Shown: positions 45,813 through 57,010 of the stretch, piece by piece
How positions within the stretch are numbered: position 1 is the first letter of the stretch
How the letters are laid out: every line of letters starts with the position of its first letter
Source: Nymphaea colorata
Lineage: Eukaryota; Streptophyta; Magnoliopsida; Nymphaeales; Nymphaeaceae
NCBI RefSeq assembly: GCF_008831285.2
Contig: NC_045138.2
Coordinates: 22,417,934-22,481,933 of the forward strand
Direction: 5' to 3'
DNA: 64,000 nucleotides
Program-made: the position numbers and the translations under genes
Notes under the pieces: model-generated
The model's database searches: none
Told to the model about the DNA's origin: nothing
What the model saw: only the letters and a program-made list of their open reading frames with translations

Positions 45813-46270
45813 TAGGGGTGGATACGAGCGCGATTTGAATCAGTTCGAGCTCGTCTCGACTAATGAAATCTCCAGCTCCAGATGGAAGCAGCTTGAGTTC
45901 CTTGTTGAGCTCAAGTTCGACTCGATTAAGGCTTCACAAACTCGTTTGAATATAATTGATATTCATGTGTTGAGCTTGAGCTTGACTCGATTAAGACTCG
46001 ACAAACTCGTTTGAATAGAATTGATATTCATCGTTACGCGTCGAGCTCGAACTTGACTCGATCAAGGCTCGACAAACTCATAAACTCGTTTGAATATATC
46101 GACTTGATTAAAGCGCGATAAACTCGATTAAGGTTCGAGCTCGACTCGGCAGTTACGTGTTGAGCTCGAACTCAACTCGATCATTTGAATGAGTCGACTC
46201 ATGAATTTGAACTCTACTCGTTTAGCAAATGATTTGGCTCAAACTCGTTCAGCAGCGTTGTCTACCCCTA
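45813..46270. mobile_element. Non-autonomous hAT-type element, relative of the 8.17-kb copy
   Basis: The ends TAGGGGTGGATAC and, in reverse from the right, TAGGGGTAGACAAC are terminal inverted repeats. Flanking 8-mers CTGGCCAC (45805-45812) and CTGGCCTG (46271-46278) match at six of eight positions, consistent with a hAT-length target duplication that has since mutated. The interior has the same units as the 8,169-8,686 element: GACTCGATTAAGGCT, GAATAGAATTGATATTCATCG and GCAGTTACGTGTTGAGCTCGA. No transposase is encoded. Confidence 0.8.
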
Positions 46271-46278
46271 CTGGCCTG

Positions 46279-46780
46279 ACTTAAATGTGTTTAGCTAGAA
46301 AGACTTCTCTTCTAATTATTTTAACGAACTGACGAATATCCATAATATACAACAAGATACCTTGAACAAAATGGACACAAGAGTGCTGCACTACATAAAT
46401 TGATTAAGTTTGAAGTCATCCTCCAGAGATAAAATTTGTGTTGAATACCGGGCGTTTTATCTGATGGTAATCTAACAATACGACCGAGATCGTGAAAAGG
46501 AGCTTCCCTCTGTTTCCGGCAGGTTTGAGTTCGTGATTTCTGATTCCGGAGCCAAACGCGTCCTTCGCGGAAATCGGATAACATGAATACTTTTGGGAGA
46601 AAAAAAGGTGAGGATATTTCCACCCACCGATTCCAACCCCTAGCAACAGAGAGGTGACAGCTCACATGTTTCCTCAGGCTTAATACATTTCCGCGCTTTT
46701 CGTGAAAGAAAGAAAGGGAAAAGAAATCGTTAGCAAGAAACATGGTGAAAAGACATAAATACCATCGACTTTCGTTCTCA
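46279..46780. other. Spacer, no recognised gene
   Basis: A 154-codon minus-strand frame (46321-46785) has no known domain and overlaps a second frame. Confidence 0.4.
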
Positions 46781-47455
46781 AGCAACGCATTCGAACCAGT
46801 CTTTAAGAGGACGGGGTGGTGGCGCTCTCGTCATTCGCCGACCCGCGGGTCGTCGTACTTCCCCCCCCAACCCGGACGTACTCGTGCAGTTCGTGAGGTG
46901 GACCGCGGACACGCTGGCCATCGTACGATCACGCGATTCCCGAGATCTCAGCCGTCTGATTCTGGAACCGTACGGTACGCAGCTTCTCGCGCGGCGAGAG
47001 GCTCGGACAGTGGTTAAGCACGCGCGCCTCCGGCTAACCGTGGTTAGGTTAGAGGTGGGCCCCGAGGTGGGGGTGGGGCCCATCTTTTTTGATGTCCAGA
47101 TGAACGGTCGGACGCTGGCGACGTGGCGGAGAGATGGGGCTGTACGTTCGACGAGCACGTGGACGGGAGGCGTACGTTCAGGAAAAGAGAGGATATGTGC
47201 GGAGGTGGGGCCCACTCCTCATCTTTCAATGAGTAACGCGTTTGCCGAGAAACTACGAGCGTACCCCAGAGGGAAGGCGCCGGTCAAGGGTCAGAAGCGT
47301 CATTGTGGTAAACGCCTCGCTGGCCGAGTAGATGGGGCGGAGGCTTTGTGTCCGACGCTCCGTATATTCTTCCATATCGAAAGCAACGTTGGTACGATGA
47401 GCGTTTGCAAGCGTTGGCTGAACCGAGACGAAACGGGAAAAGAATTTGCATCCGT
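46781..47455. other. GC-rich island
   Basis: CpG-rich over about 650 bp. Overlapping frames of 198 codons (plus) and 145 codons (minus) have no known domain. A CACGTGG G-box-like site lies at about 47,157. It may be a promoter-type region or captured DNA. No adjoining gene is recognised on either side. Confidence 0.42.
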
Positions 47456-47479
47456 TATATATATATATATATATATATA
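47456..47479. repeat. (AT)n microsatellite
   Basis: About 24 bp of AT dinucleotides. Confidence 0.9.
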
Positions 47480-49379
47480 AGTAAATAATTATAAGAAATT
47501 TATATAAAAATATGTAAAAATAAATAATTTTTTTTTTGCTGACGAATTATTTGACCCACGAATGGAACCGATCTTATTACAAAGAGAGGATGGTGAGTTA
47601 TTGACATTTTATTTGATTGTAAAAGGTAAATTAAAAGCTAAGTTTTACTAAATTTTAAATGTCTTGGGGGTGAAAAAATAGAGATGTCTCCTACCTTATG
47701 CTACCAAACATGGATCTTTATTCATACGCGAGGAACTTATAGCATGGAGTGCAAGGCTGGATCCTCTCATTCCTCACCCAATCTCGTCCCACTCATGTTG
47801 GCCCCCGTTGCCGGAGCAGATCTTTTCTACAATGGAATTATTGGACATCAGCTGATCTGATCTTAAATGGATACATAAAGGTTGCTATTTCAAAAAAAGA
47901 CAAATACAGGCTAACGATTCAAAGAGTTGTTTCGATAACTATATTTTATAAGTTTTATCTCTAAATCCAGTAACCATCATGTCCTTGAGCAAGTTGAAAC
48001 AAAAATTGCACCTAAATAGTTCATTTGCGCATGAGTCCAACTCCTATTCTCACCACTTCATGCCCTAGAGTCTTTCATATGTAGCTCCACTTCAAAGTAG
48101 CTAAGCTGCAAATGTACATGTTATATTATAAACTGTTATTTTAAGTTGGTGGTAGTAAAAGTTGTTATAAATGTTTTAAATAACATAAGATGGCTCTTGT
48201 TTAAATCAAATGCGATGAGATGAGAAAGTCTAGAGCATTGCTTTATGATGGGGTCAATTGCAAGCATAAAATATTCGAAGAAAAGAAAAATGCCATCAAC
48301 TCTTCATAAAGGAAAAAAAAAGGAAAGACCTTCAATATTCAAATGCAAAGTAAAAACGAACTAAACTAACAAGATCAATTTCAAAGCACAGATTATGACA
48401 GCATCTTGACATATTTTTATAGCATTAGCCGCATTAGCTCCATGATGGTTTGACTTTGCCTGACTAGCATAAGCTTAATAGCTGATTATAAAAAATTTCA
48501 TGAGAATTCTTCATAGAGCAGTAGCAACTAAGAACTGATCTAGTCCATAAATAAGGATAGCTTAAGGGGATTAGAAGGTCTAGTGGTAATTTAGGCTTTC
48601 AAACAAACAAGGAAATTGAATAGTTGACGTACTTTGGAATCAGAAGCATAAAAACAGTATTGTAGCCTAATGTCAATAGAAAATTCACGTCACAGAAGGG
48701 ATATGCATCTTGCACACTGACTGGGTGAAGCTTGGTGCATATTTTGGCTGTAGGGAAGTAATAGGAAAATAAAAGTGCAGCTTAAGATGCCAGTTCTTGA
48801 GATTCTCAAATATAAAACCAAATCATACTACATTTGCCAATGAAAAGAAACTTATGCATACATATGAATAATTAGCATCCAAGCTAATTTCTAAGATCCT
48901 GAAATGTTAACTAAAGTAATTTTGCAATTCTTATAAAAAATCCATGTTGTATACAAATCTTCATCAACTGCCAAACTTGTTTAGGAAATGAGGAAATAAG
49001 CAACTATATATATATATATAATCAAAACATAATTTTATGTCAAAATTTTAACACATTAAAATACTAACAAGATGCACAGCAAAAAGAGAATTTAGCAAAA
49101 AGAGAATTTAAAGGATGTGAACAATAAAAATAGATTAAAAACACTAGCATGGGGCACACAATTCAGTTGCATAACAGTGGAAGAGATTCAAAATAGCAAA
49201 CTGTTCAAGGCAATGTAACCCAACAACATCTTCTTGATCTATCTTCCTTTTCCTACTTATCAAAGTATTGTAACCTTCGGTTTAGCAAGTCCCCTTTTAG
49301 TTCCTTTTTTTACTCAAATATAATTTAGTGTTAGCAAGTAACTTAGACATACAAAATTACAAGCAGTCACTCAAGCCTG
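47480..49379. other. AT-rich spacer, no recognised gene
   Basis: Very few frames exceed 60 codons and none has a domain. This is the left flank of copia element A. Confidence 0.5.
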
Positions 49380-49384
49380 TAAAG

Positions 49385-49697
49385 AGTTAAGAAACTGAAA
49401 GCATACAAGAGAAAGAGAGAAGGAGAGAAAGAGAAGAACACATAAGATAACATAGTTCGACTAAACAAGCCTATGTCCACACCAACTATTCTCTCTATTC
49501 TTCGATAAATCAACCAAGAGAGAGTACAAACATTTATAGTCACTGTGTACAATTGAGATCCTTGATTTTAGGATCTGGATTTAGAAATGGATCTTAAGCC
49601 TTATCAAGAAAAGATCCTCAATTTTGGATAACGCAGCATTGGTGTTATCTTCTCCTTGATTGTCGCCTCTCCCTGATTGTCGTGGATTCTCTTATCA
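49385..49697 (-). repeat. 3' LTR of copia element A
   Basis: 313 bp. Lacks about 29 bp present in the 5' LTR (around GGATAGACTTAGGCAAG). Ends TG...CT on the minus strand. Confidence 0.9.
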
Positions 49698-52600
49698 TTT
49701 CCCCTCAAGCTGATGTTAGTGTCAACAAGATTAAGCTTGTTCCTTAGACAATGAAACCGTGGTCCAGCCAATGCTTTGGTCAAGATATCAGCCAACTGTG
49801 CTTGGGAGGTGACAAATTTAATTTGAATTTCCTTTTTGGCGACTTTTTCTCTAACAAAGTGAAAATCAATTTCGATATGTTTTGTTCTTGTATGAAAAAC
49901 AGGATTGGCTGCAAGGTAAGTAGCTTCAAGATTGTCACATCTGAGTATTTGTGGTCCCGTGATGTCAACCTTGAGTTCCTTGAAAAGAGATTTCAACCAA
50001 ATAATTTCAGATGCGGCAATCGCAAGGGCTTTATATCCGAAGAATGCGTTTGACATGACCCCAATGAAGATCAGTAGAATCATGCATAAATTGACATGCT
50101 TTATTAGCAACAAATGAAATATCAGGTCGAGTGAGAGTGACATACTACAAGGCTCCAACAATGCTCCTATAGAGAGTAGCATCCATGAGTTTCTCCTATG
50201 CATGTCGTGAGAGAGGTAAGTTGGGAACAACAGGTGTAACAACATCTTTACACTTCTCCATCCCAGCTTTGCTAAGTATATCAAGAATATATTTCTTTTG
50301 CGAAAAAAAAGATGATCTTTGGTAAAGGACACCTCAATTCCAAGGAAGTAGTGGATTTGTCCTAAGTCTTTGAGGGAGAAGTGTTGTCCAAGCTTTGCTG
50401 AAAAATTGTGTATTTCTATCTTGGAGCTGCCAGTCAAAATAATGTCATCGATATAAATCAAGAGATAAATAGTGCTGGAACCAGTGCGAATAAAAAGTGA
50501 CGAATCAGACTGCGATTCCCGAAATTCTTCACTGACAAGAAACTGCTTCAAGCTGTCAAACCAAGCTCTGGAAGCTTGTTTGAGTCCATAAAGAGATTCC
50601 TTGAGTTTGCAAATATGATTAGGCAACTGTGAACTTTCAAACCCTAGCGGCTGAATCATAAAATCTTCTTCTTTCAGTGTTCCATGAAGGAAGACATTAT
50701 TGACATCAAGTTGTTGAATGCACCATCCACGGCTGAAGACAATAGACAAAACAATATGAATAGTGGTTGGTTTGACAACAAGACTGAAAGTATCAAAGTA
50801 ATACACTCATTCTCTTTGATTAAATCCTTTGGCCACTAATCTGGCCTTGTATCTAGTTATAACACCATCAAAATGCCGTCTGATTTTGTAGACCCATCTA
50901 CATCCAATAACATTCAATTGAGGTTGTCTCGGTACAAGGTCCCATGTTTTATTTTTGTAAAGAGCATCCATCTCGCTTTTCATAGCATTAACCTAGTTGT
51001 GGTCTTGTTGAGCCTCTTTTAGAGAGGTAGGTTCAGTTTCAAGAATGGGTTGGGTCAAGTAGGTGAAGACTCTAGGCCGACGGGTTCCATCTTGGGACCT
51101 TGTTCCCATGTGGTGAGATCTAGTGGGATCAACTAATTGGTTGTTAGGTACATCATTGGAGGAAGACTCAATGAGATTAGCATCGGTTTGGACGGTTGAG
51201 GAACTTGGGAGACTAGGAATAATTCTGGGCAATTCAATAAGAGGTGAACTCATGTTTGGTTTGTCAATAAGTATAGAGTCAATGCACTCAGATGTGATTC
51301 TAACCATTTTGAAATGTCTAATGCAGTAATAGAGGAACCATAATGAGAGTATAAAAAGCTTTATTCGTCAAATATAACGTGTCTAGATATGATGACACGA
51401 TTGGAGATTGGATTGTAACAGATATAACCTTTATGGCAGCTTCCATAGCCAATGAAGACGCAGGCTTGAGCTTTGGGTTTTAGTTTTAAAGCACGTCTAG
51501 ACCCAGTCAAAGGATAGATGGTACATCCAAAGGTTCTCATATGACTATATTTTGGAACTTCATGCAAGAGCTTCTCATATGGCGTCATTTTCAAGTATGC
51601 AATAGACAACCTGTTAATAAGATGAACAACTGTTTTAAAAGCATCAAACCAGAATTTTTGTGGCATATTTGCATGAATACTCATGGTAAGTTCCATTTCC
51701 ACTAGGTGTCTATGTTTCCTTTCGACTATTCCATTCTGTTGAGATGTGTAAGGACATGTTATCCATCGACGAATACCTTCGTTTTCAAGAAATGTGGTAA
51801 ATTCTTTGCTCATGAATTTCCCTCCTCCATCTGAATGAAAAATTTTAATTTTTGCCTCAAGTTGACGCTCTACTATGCTTGAGAAGGTTTTAAACCATTG
51901 AAACGTATCACTTTTCTTGGACAAGGGAAAGATCCATGAGAAGCGAGAATAGTCGTCTACTATTAATAAGTAATACATGTACCATTCTCGCGAAGCGCAT
52001 GGTGCTGGGCCCCAAAGATCAGCATGTAATACTTCAAGAGATTTGGTGGCATGAAACTAAGCCTTAGAAAAAGGAATTTTATGCATTTTTCCAAGCACAC
52101 ATGAAAAACAAAGACTCAATTTGTGTTTGTCATGAACAGAAATGAAACCATCAGCTTTCAACGAGTTCAATAACTGAAAATCTAAAACAAGGATTTTGTG
52201 AAACTAAAGAGATATTAATAGTCTTTTCTTCATCTCTGATAGTTGAGTCCTTTCTCTCTCTTGTCCATCTATATAGTTCTCCTTTCTCAAGCGGCCCTGT
52301 GTGAAGAATCCTGCTCATCTGCACATTCTTAATAGCAAAACCATTAGAGGAAAATTCAATAGAACACTGATTGTCTTTGGTAAACCTTGCAACCGACATA
52401 AGATTTTTGTGTGCTTTAGGAGCATGGAACACATTTTTCAAGATAAAAGATGACGTTTTGCTAGGTAGAGATATTTTCCCTATATTCTTGATAGGCATCT
52501 TACTACCATTGCCAACAATAATAGAATTAGATCCATGATGGAAAACTTTACCTTGCATATCTTGATCTGAGTTTGTCACATGATGAGAGGCACCTGTGTT

Positions 52601-53617
52601 TGGATACCAGGCTGGGTCGTGAGTATGGTTGATAGTTTCTTGACTACTAAATGCATTGTCAGACCTTTCCATGTCAAGTGCCACAGTCATAAATGGCTTT
52701 GCAATATCATAGCACTGTTGAGCTGTGTGATTTCTTCCACAGTATTGACAAGTTACTCCTTGACTAGACTTGTTAATACTATTATTGTTTTTGCCATAGT
52801 TTCCTCGTCCTCCATTATAGTTTCCTCTTCCTCCACTACGGCCTCTACCCCTACCACCATCATAGTTAGCAAGCCCACGCCCCTAGTTAAAGACACGCCC
52901 ATGCCCTTGTTCAACAATAAAGGCAGTGGATGTGGCTTCAACCTGAGTCAACTGGGGTGAAGAAAGCATTCCAAGTCGCTGCTCTTGAATGATTAACATA
53001 TCATATAGTTTAGACCATGAAGGCAAATCTTTAAATGCAATAACTGTGGTGATAAAAGATTCATATTTAAAACTCAGCCCATTCAAAGTATAGAGAACCA
53101 ACTCTGTATCAGAAACAAAATGCTGCACAGTACTAAGGGAATCATGTAGAAAACTGATATGTTGAAGATAATCAGTTATAGACAGTTATCCTTTTTGGAT
53201 GTTTCGTAATTCTTGTTTGAGTTGAATAATACAAAGATTATTTTATGAGGCATACTGTTTTTCAAGGATGCACCAAGCATCTCTAGCAGTGCCAACACGA
53301 ACTAGTTGTGACATGACTGGTTGAGTCACAATGACTTTGATCCAGCTTAAAGCAAGTTGGTCTTCATGATACCATAACTCATGAGCAGGATTTTCTTGTG
53401 TACGTGCTTCATCAAGAATTTCAGGAGGCACAAAACATTTTCCATTCACATACTTAATCAGATTTTGACTTTTCATAACACTTTCAATTTGAGAACGCCA
53501 GAGGAGATAATTTGATCTATCAAGCTTAACTGAAACTAAACTTGAGAAAACATTCCATTGTGTACCTGGTGTAGCAGAAGCAGGTCGAGAGACACCAAAG
53601 GAAGATGATGCAGCCAT
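49604..53617 (-). pseudogene. Broken copia gag-pol of element A
   Basis: On the minus strand gag begins at the ATG at 53615-53617 (MAASSSFG) with an NYLLWRSQIE-type gag segment. A TAA at 53243-53245 and another near 53190 interrupt it. A zinc knuckle CQYCGRNHTAQQC (about 52,750) has one residue fewer than the usual CX2CX4HX4C. The protease motif reads WYPNTGASHH, with Asn where the catalytic Asp belongs. The integrase part keeps DDYSRFSW, HSDGGGKF and SQQNGIVERKHRH (51978-51361). Reverse transcriptase has LDVNNVFLHGT and the YIDDI active box (50806-50270). After VMSNAFF the sequence jumps to GYKALAIAASEIIWLKS, so the start of RNase H is deleted. Several stops and frameshifts separate the parts. 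It cannot make a working polyprotein. Confidence 0.92.
49698..49710 (-). other. Polypurine tract of copia element A
   Basis: GCTTGAGGGGAAA on the minus strand directly before the 3' LTR, the plus-strand priming site for reverse transcription. Confidence 0.85.
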
Positions 53618-54524
53618 TTTAAACTCGAGCAGAACAATAGTTGGTGAGCACAAGAACTTCTCTGAAAACTATGGAGAGACTTCGCAGAACAGACGGTACT
53701 TCAGACCTTTGGTGTTAGCTCCCTTAAGCTCCAATCAACGCCAAATTTTGCCCAAGGATCTCCGAGTCAACTAGATTTCAGATGGTATACTGTCCGACAG
53801 GTGATCCCCACGGAAAAACGCACAAGGAGCGACTGATCTGCCGCTGGTTGCCAGCGAAGTGCGTTCTCAGGTTTCTGCAACACCAGAAAACCAGTTGCTA
53901 AAGAAAAATTCGTAACTCCTCAAATCAAGCTCCAAAAATTTTGAAATTTTGTAGGAAGAATCCTCAGATATAGACAATTCCAAAGAGCCCTTGCTCGACC
54001 TCTCTCGTCGCCGAAGCTGAAAGCAAAGGCTGATTTCGTGACAGGTTCTCAGGTGGTATTCAAGGGTTGCAGGCAAGATTCCAACAACAGAGTTCCCTTT
54101 AAAAATTCATATCTCCTCACAGGCAGTGTCAAAAATTCTGAAAATTGGTACGGAGATTCCTAAGAAGTAGACGATTCCAACAAGCTATTATACGTCCCCT
54201 GGCATCACCAGAGCTAACAGTGCCAGCCGAAATTACGAGCAGGACTTGACAACATTTAACAGGAAACAGGGGAGAAACAGAGGACGCAACAGGGGACAGG
54301 CAATGAAAACAATACCGATCGGCAATGACGACGATTCTGGCTGAGCGCCAATTAATCTTCAAGTGCAGACGGTTCAAATGAATCCCTGCTCGACTACAAG
54401 GGTCACTGGAGTTGATAACGTCAGTGGATTTGCCTTGCTGATAACTGTCTGTATTTACCCAGTTTAGTAGTTCCTGGATGCTATTGTGATGGATACCAAT
54501 ATTCTGCAACTCCAAGCTCTTTTA

Positions 54525-54536
54525 GCTCTGATACCA
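54525..54536 (-). other. Primer-binding site of copia element A
   Basis: TGGTATCAGAGC on the minus strand immediately after the 5' LTR, the usual initiator-Met tRNA complement of plant copia elements. Confidence 0.9.
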
Positions 54537-54878
54537 AGTTAAGAAACTAAAAGCATACAAGAGAAAGAGAGAAGGAGAGAAAGAGAAGGACACACAAAAT
54601 AACGTGGTTCGACTAAACAAGCCTACGTCCACACCAACTATTCTCTCTATTCTTCGATAAATTAACCAAGAGAGAGTACAAATATTTATAGTCACTGTGT
54701 ACAATTGAGATCCTTGATTTTAGGATATGGATAGACTTAGGCAAGATTATAGGAGACTATTTTAGAAATGGATCTTGCCTTATCAAGAGAAGATCCTTCA
54801 GTTTTGAATAACGCAGCATTGGTGTTATCCTCTCATTGATTGTCGTCCTCTCCCTGGTTGTCATGGATTCTCTTATCA
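54537..54878 (-). repeat. 5' LTR of copia element A
   Basis: 342 bp, TG...CT ends on the minus strand. Contains a GA/CT-rich stretch near 54,560-54,590. Confidence 0.9.
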
Positions 54879-54883
54879 TAAAG

Positions 54884-56694
54884 ACACTAAAAGCTGAAGA
54901 GCAACAGCTAAAATATGTACTGCCCATAAGCTAAACACTACCCACAAATTTAACTATTTGCCTAGAATTGTGGAACAATGAAATGTATCTGCAACCACCA
55001 TTACAATGTAGGGCAGAACATGCAGCTGGCCAGGGTGGCTCCAAAAGCACCACGGTGAGTGAAAGTGAAAGAGCAAAGTTAGAGTTTTCTTATGACTGAG
55101 ACCAACAAGAATATTGAAATGCTTATGTTTTCTTCTAGAAGGGCTAATTGCCAATACTATCTTAAATTTGTATCACCTAATTTATGGTGATACCAAGTGT
55201 TGGAAACTGCCAAAGAACTTGTGTGAAACTGAAACTATTTGCATTGGAGCTTAATAGAATTGTGTGGACATGGTTCATGGAAATTGGTTCTCATATTGAA
55301 CAGACAATGATGAATGATAATAATAGAGCAACTGATGACAAGCAGCACATCGAGTTAAATTATGCTAACGCATTGAGGTTTTTATACATTTGCTAGTATG
55401 ACGTTGTTGCTAGACAAAGAGGATCAACCTAGAGAAGATAATAACATATGTAATCTCTGTGTCCTATCCTTTAAGCATAACAATCTTCATTTAAGACTAA
55501 TCTTATATAGTAGAAGGTAGATTGCACAAATATTTTTGTGTACTGAACAAAAGGTAAAGAACAAAGTGAATCAACCAAGAATTGCAGAAACTACTATCCA
55601 TAGTTCTTCCTAGCTTCAGTCCACGATCTATTATTTTATTTATATACCGAAGTTATGAACTCTAGAGACTCAGAAGCAAGCAAGCAGATGAAAAAAAGGA
55701 AAAAGGTGCCATGAGGGTTAGTTGCAAAGCAAAAGGGCGCACAAGGAGAGTGTTAGACCCGAAAAGAAAGAGAAGACACAAAGACAGAGGGACAAAGAGA
55801 GGACCGTGTACCCAGCAAAAAAGATTGCTGCATGCTCTGAAGTTAAGCTGCGAAGACGATGTTGCTATGACAACAATTCTGTTTGTTTGTTTGTTTTTTT
55901 TTTTTCAAGTAAGAAGAAATAACAGTTCCACCACAAGCTGCATACTCACCTAGAATATACATATACATAAATTACTTAGCAATAGTTGGCAAGTGACAAA
56001 CAAAAAACTTCACAAGAAAACAACGGTTGATGTCACACTAAAATTGCATATCAATTCAGCAGAAATAAAATGGTTGATTATGTTGTTATTTCAACTTTTC
56101 ACACCAAAAAGCAAAGTTCACAAAACTATTACAAATGACAAACATTATTGTAATCTAAAGTATCACAAATTGTCATAAGTTGTTAACTGAAATGTGTAAA
56201 GGGGGGGAGCATCAATGTCCGGTAGTTGCATTATGGAAAACATAAATCGTCATACTTAAAAGAAAAATGAAGAGATTAAATTGCTTGCCTAAGACATACA
56301 ATCAGATTTCCTTCTGAATAGATAGTGGAGTTTATGCAGATCAATTAGAATGCTTGTCCAAAGCCTATGGTAGAGAATGACAATTGCAATAAAGAAAACA
56401 ACCATTAAAGGAACATAGAATTTTCCAAGGTACAAGCATGTAATCGGTATCTATCTCTTCCCCCCCGACTCATATGGTTCTCGGCTTTCAGGCAATCTCA
56501 TACTACTAAGAAACAGTTTTCATAGCTTAAACAAATGAAATGATTAAAGACCATCTAAAGCTAACTACAACACATGAGCTTCATTCAAAACTATTCCAAA
56601 ACAAGCTGGATTCAATGGAAAGAAATTAACCCAAAACACATTTGCCGCCAGCTGTTAAAACAATTCAACGACATCCTATTTTGCTAGACGATCC
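54884..56694. other. Spacer between the two copia elements
   Basis: AT-rich, with frames of 61-80 codons and no domain. A GT/T-rich run lies at 55,880-55,905. Nothing else is recognised. Confidence 0.5.
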
Positions 56695-56996
56695 TGTTAA
56701 AGAAAGAGGAATAGGAACGACAATGAGAAGAAAGAAACTGTATTTCTCATTGTGTATCTATGGATCATTTACAAGGTATATATAGAGGCTATTGGATAAG
56801 AATCAAGAAACGATCATATCCCTGATTTCTGCTCATACAAGATTATCATTCCTAATTCGTTGCGATTTCTCAATCTGCAACGTCTAACAACTCATCCTCT
56901 TGATTTGGGCGATCTCTGATTCCTTGATTTTGGGAATCTCTGATTCTTTGATTTTGGGCAATCTTCTTCAACTGTTACATGGAGTAACGTTCAACA
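56695..56996 (-). repeat. 3' LTR of copia element B
   Basis: 302 bp, TG...CA ends. Carries an extra copy of a GATTTTGGG(A/C)AATCTCTGATTC unit relative to the 5' LTR. Confidence 0.92.
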
Positions 56997-57010
56997 CTCC
57001 CCCTCAAGTT
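56997..57010 (-). other. Polypurine tract of copia element B
   Basis: AACTTGAGGGGGAG on the minus strand directly before the 3' LTR. It overlaps the pol stop codon at 57004-57006. Confidence 0.85.

Larger units (their letters stand above)
49385..54878 (-). mobile_element. Ty1/copia LTR retrotransposon A, complete outline but inactive
   Basis: The 5,494-bp element is read on the minus strand. LTRs at 54537-54878 (5') and 49385-49697 (3') start TGATAAGAG and end CTTAACT. Direct repeat TAAAG flanks it (49380-49384 and 54879-54883). A TGGTATCAGAGC primer-binding site (complementary to initiator Met tRNA) abuts the 5' LTR, and a GAGGGGAAA polypurine tract abuts the 3' LTR. Inside, gag, protease, integrase, reverse transcriptase and RNase H follow copia order. 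By eye the LTRs differ at roughly 20 positions plus a 27-29 bp indel, so the insertion is not recent. Confidence 0.93.

Noticed and set aside
46884-47480. 198-codon forward frame in the second GC-rich island
   Set aside because: No recognisable domain, ends by reading into an AT microsatellite, and is opposed by an equally long minus-strand frame.
54525-54536. tRNA-like motif TGGTATCAGAGC
   Set aside because: It is the primer-binding site of a copia element; no cloverleaf surrounds it. The same applies at 62,057.
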